Of a stretch of DNA of 64,000 nucleotides, positions 63,001 to 64,000 are shown in pieces (position 1 is the stretch's first letter; the number at the start of each line of letters is the position of its first letter). Origin of the DNA: Tigriopus japonicus (lineage: Eukaryota > Arthropoda > Copepoda > Harpacticoida > Harpacticidae); NCBI GenBank assembly GCA_010645155.1, contig CM021315.1, positions 10,201,898-10,265,897 of the forward strand, written 5' to 3'. The notes under the pieces are model-generated. The model saw only the letters and a list, made by a program, of their open reading frames with translations, was not told the origin of the DNA and made no database searches. A program made the position numbers and the translations under genes.

Positions 63001-64000
63001 CCAACATTTCGAACCCATAAAAATCAGATATCAAGACGTTCAGGGTGGTGGTTTGGTCCAGAGGGGGACATGACACATATCATTCCATGATGATGTAGAA
63101 TGTTGTACGAGGAACAACTTCTTAAAGGAATTTTTTTCCCATTTAGCTTTTCTTAATAAAGAGTTATTTCACAATATTCACGTTTCAATAATTCTGCAAA
63201 ACCCTGTACAGTTTGAAACTATAAATTGGCCAAGCACGCCAACTTTGATTTATTTTTTCATCAAAGTTTTTTTTTTAATCTTGGAACTAGATCACTTTAA
63301 TCCTTTGTTGATACCGTTGTTTGTTGTTTACTGTTTAAGGCCAAGGTGGGCAAATTCCCGTCTCGTAAGATAAAATCCCGATCCCGGGGACAAGATTTAC
63401 AAAAATGTTCCCTGCATGTAAGTTTTTGAGGGCTAGCCACTGCCAAAAAATTAGCCATTTCAGAATACAAACAAGATGAAACTAAAACAACGAGGTATTG
63501 TAAGAACTATAGGCAAGCAAAAAGTGCAAAAAAGAGTCTTGCTTTTGCACTATGAAACATGCATTTTTGCATAGTTTGGCCGTCTCGGCCTTTTTTATTT
63601 TTATTCATTCTCGACAATATAATACTTTTGGAGCAGTACCCATCCATCTTCAGCCACTTTTGTTACAAGGTTTCTTTATGTAAGACGAAAGTTCAAAGAT
63701 GAATTTCCTCCCTTCTTCTGAAGTTTTGTTAGAATCAGAAATATGAGATTATTCTTGCACAAAATGCGTTTTTGCTTCAAATCGTTTTAGATAAATTGAT
63801 TAATTGATTTAACCACCCAAACATCTAAAGTAGATGTATACAGGGTATAGGTTTAAGGACGAAAAATGCTCGAATTATCCAGGAACCCCTGAAAGGGGTG
63901 GACACGAACTCCGATTTTTGAAAAAATGGTATGAGGCCGAGGCTATATTTTGACACGACGTCATTTATTCCTTATTAATGTCTAAAACTGTTGAACATGT
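60047..64000. other. AT-rich end of window, no recognised gene
   Basis: No exon chain found. At 60975-60991 gagcctttttgtctatcact resembles the hAT-like end at 10563. At 62178-62236 several short copies of tagaactgtat and its inverse form a local palindrome cluster. ccaaggtgggcaaattcccg at 63340 has the look of a single transposon end without a partner. Confidence 0.35.

Noticed and set aside
1..64000. CRISPR arrays, bacterial operons, ribosome binding sites, rRNA
   Set aside because: The window is a eukaryotic nuclear locus with spliced genes; none of these is present. The regular repeats at 2054 and 50477 have no spacers of the CRISPR kind.

Overview
This is a eukaryotic nuclear window, AT-rich, with spliced genes (GT-AG introns from about 60 bp to 3.5 kb), a non-LTR retrotransposon and many short inverted-repeat transposons. 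The protein content (neuroendocrine convertase PC2, V-ATPase subunit H, a two-Ig-domain surface protein of arthropod type, a C-type lectin-like protein) points to an arthropod. A crustacean such as a copepod is my guess; the sequence alone does not fix the species.

Layout. 1-9.5 kb: several inverted-repeat elements, a hAT-type MITE whose end has been amplified as a 37-bp tandem array, a partial C-type lectin-like gene (+) at about 3.4-6.9 kb, and a broken reverse-transcriptase fragment in its intron. 13.4-19.2 kb: complete PC2 (amontillado-type) convertase on the minus strand, 12 coding exons, 719 codons by my splice reconstruction. 19.2-30.1 kb: no gene recognised; a moderately CpG-richer stretch lies upstream of PC2. 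30.2-30.5 kb: an assembly gap flanked by two near-identical 119-bp copies. 30.7-37.4 kb: complete six-exon Ig gene (+), 307 codons. 37.6-45.1 kb: complete V-ATPase subunit H (-), 10 coding exons, 473 codons, convergent with the Ig gene; the two stop codons are only 210 bp apart and the polyadenylation signals cross over. 45-52.1 kb: a transposon-rich block with a pogo/Tigger-like pair of ends, a 5'-truncated LINE with a snap-back palindrome at its 5' junction, and two hAT-type elements side by side. 52.1-64 kb: no gene recognised; two further inverted-repeat elements.

The genes do not form a pathway cluster. PC2 and V-ATPase are functionally related in general, because PC2 maturation and activity need the acid lumen that V-ATPase makes, but nothing here shows that their adjacency matters.

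The strongest unusual finding is the 1,288-bp element at 50433-51720. It has hAT-like ends and an exact 8-bp target duplication, and carries minisatellite arrays of a gtgtccaaaa motif in opposite orientation inside its two ends. Others are an expanded PC2 prodomain linker with three dibasic sites, a possible intron-retention switch for the C-terminal anchor of the Ig protein, and a set of long foldback elements in introns and spacers. All exon boundaries were worked out by hand from reading frame, phase and family similarity. No transcript or database evidence was available.
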